Shown here: piece by piece, positions 7,241-7,872 of the stretch
Numbering within the stretch: position 1 is the first letter of the stretch
Layout of the letters: every line of letters begins with the position of its first letter
Assembly (NCBI GenBank): GCA_030039895.1
Contig: JASHUR010000387.1
Location: forward strand, 1 to 7,872
Length of the DNA: 7,872 nucleotides
Direction: 5' to 3'
Origin: Acidobacteriaceae bacterium
GTDB taxonomy: Bacteria; Acidobacteriota; Terriglobia; Terriglobales; Acidobacteriaceae
Notes under the pieces: model-generated
What the model was told of the DNA's origin: nothing
Databases searched by the model: none
The model's input: the letters and a program-made list of their open reading frames with translations, nothing else
Translations under genes and position numbers: made by a program

Positions 7241-7513
7241 ATGAGGAAGCTACTCATCAGTGGAACAGCTGGTTTAGCGTTGACAGCAGGCGCATTAATC
7301 TTTGCACAGGGACCATTGGTCAACATCGGCAGCAGACATCCAAATCTGCGTGCCGCACAGCAGTCCATCGCAGATGCGTACAATTCGGTCGAACGGGCAC
7401 AGGGAGCGAATCGAGGCCGCTTGGGAGGACATGGCGAAAGAGCGAAAGCTTTGCTCGCACAGGCCTCTCACGAGTTGCGCCTGGCTGCCGACTACGCGAA
7501 TCACAGGCGCTGA
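7241..7513 (+). CDS. Small secreted helical protein of unknown function
   Basis: This 90-residue protein starts with a clear Sec signal: MRK, then a hydrophobic stretch to about residue 21, with cleavage after A22 or Q23. The mature part of about 68 residues appears to be two amphipathic helices, at about 33-57 (starting HPNLRAAQ, ending ERAQGAN) and 62-87 (GGHGERAKALLAQ to LAADYAN), joined by a short RGRLGG linker. The helices look like diverged copies of one unit, as in small helical-hairpin proteins. There is no cysteine and no enzyme motif. Histidines at 33, 64, 77 and 88 could bind metal, but that is speculation. The strong ribosome site supports a real, well-translated gene. It stands alone, and a stem-loop lies about 90 nt past its stop. 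I do not recognise a named family. Confidence 0.8.
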   Translation: MRKLLISGTAGLALTAGALIFAQGPLVNIGSRHPNLRAAQQSIADAYNSVERAQGANRGRLGGHGERAKALLAQASHELRLAADYANHRR

Positions 7514-7591
7514 TCGTTGATTCGTCGCACTTCCCAACAATAACCCGATCATCGAGATCAGCACGTCATCGCTGAACCGCGATGCCGCGTC

Positions 7592-7601
7592 AAGCGCGCT
7601 T
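7592..7601. repeat. 10-bp palindrome beside the stem-loop
   Basis: AAGCGCGCTT is a perfect short palindrome ending 4 nt before the larger stem-loop. It may be chance in GC-rich DNA or part of the same terminator region. Confidence 0.3.
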
Positions 7602-7605
7602 AAAG

Positions 7606-7636
7606 TGGCCGCCATACAGTCCATGTATGGCGGCCA
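7606..7636. terminator. 13-bp stem-loop between convergent genes, likely bidirectional terminator
   Basis: Arms TGGCCGCCATACA (7606-7618) and TGTATGGCGGCCA (7624-7636) pair perfectly around a 5-nt loop. The element lies 92 nt after the plus-strand stop at 7513 and 75 nt after the minus-strand stop at 7712, so it could end transcripts from both sides. There is no good U-run on either side (only CTTTAAG on the minus side), so it may act with Rho, protect 3' ends, or be a repeat unit. Confidence 0.6.
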
Positions 7637-7711
7637 GAGCCGCGCCCTTGACTCCCGCGGAAAAGCCTAGCACTTGCGCGTCCTACTGAAATCTGCGCGG
7701 TAGAACAATTC

Positions 7712-7872
7712 TCACTCGCTCCCCTGCGCTTTCAACTCGTCGAGCTCCTTCTGCAACTCCTTCTGCGCCTCGGCCATCTGCTTCTGAATCTCCCCGTTCA
7801 TCACCTTCCGCTGCGCATCCATCGCCTCGCGCTGCGCATGCTCTATCTGCTTCTTGAACTCGGGCGAATTCA
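7712..7872 (-). CDS. C-terminal end of a helix-rich, charged protein, 5' end beyond the window
   Basis: Read leftward from the right edge, the frame gives 52 residues and a TGA at 7714-7712. The segment begins NSPEFKKQIEHAQREAM and ends ELDELKAQGSE. It is almost wholly glutamate, lysine, glutamine, alanine and methionine, which predicts a long charged helix or coiled coil. No domain can be assigned. Similar NSPEF-type charged tails occur, as I recall, on some acidobacterial M56/BlaR1-like membrane peptidases, but that is a weak memory and this fragment cannot settle it. Strong third-position GC and continuous coding character support a real gene. Confidence 0.7.
   Translation of the reverse strand, partial: NSPEFKKQIEHAQREAMDAQRKVMNGEIQKQMAEAQKELQKELDELKAQGSE

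Noticed and set aside
7295..7624. 109-codon minus-strand frame opposite the small secreted protein
   Set aside because: The plus-strand gene has a signal peptide and a strong ribosome site; this frame ends within the coding region and starts at the stem-loop.
1..7872. CRISPR array, insertion sequence or phage island
   Set aside because: No regularly spaced direct repeats, no transposase or integrase reading frame, and no tRNA or target-site duplication were seen.

Overview
The window is GC-rich. Its gene content fits a soil-type acidobacterium, possibly class Terriglobia; this is an inference from protein style, not a marker gene. It holds three complete genes of one operon, two other complete small genes, and two genes cut by the window edges. 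I see no rRNA, tRNA, CRISPR array, insertion sequence or phage gene.

Layout from left to right. Positions 1-1955 (minus strand) encode the first 651 residues of a large secreted protein of unknown function. A 340-bp intergenic stretch follows, with a perfect 20-bp palindrome. Positions 2296-2649 (plus) encode a GerW/YtfJ-family protein with a C-terminal membrane segment. Positions 6730-2716 (minus) hold a three-gene operon for a Tat-exported, PaoABC-type molybdenum aldehyde oxidoreductase: [2Fe-2S] subunit, FAD/[4Fe-4S] subunit, then molybdopterin subunit. A perfect 10-bp stem-loop separates the last two. About 510 bp of upstream DNA follows, with a CRP/FNR-like site and a second dyad near a possible promoter. 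Positions 7241-7513 (plus) encode a small secreted helical protein. A 13-bp stem-loop then separates it from the 3' end of a charged, helix-rich protein entering on the minus strand at the right edge.

The operon is the functional core. In this family an aldehyde is oxidised to the carboxylic acid at the molybdenum site of the large subunit, and electrons pass through the two [2Fe-2S] clusters of the small subunit to FAD. Only the small subunit carries a twin-arginine signal, so the assembled complex probably folds in the cytoplasm and is exported as one unit. The XdhC/PaoD-type cofactor-insertion chaperone is not beside the operon, because a convergent gene follows it directly.

I did not find a convincing new multi-gene system. 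The items most worth a second look are the palindrome and stem-loops, which may belong to genome-wide repeat or operator families, the membrane-anchored YtfJ-like protein, and the unclassified secreted proteins.
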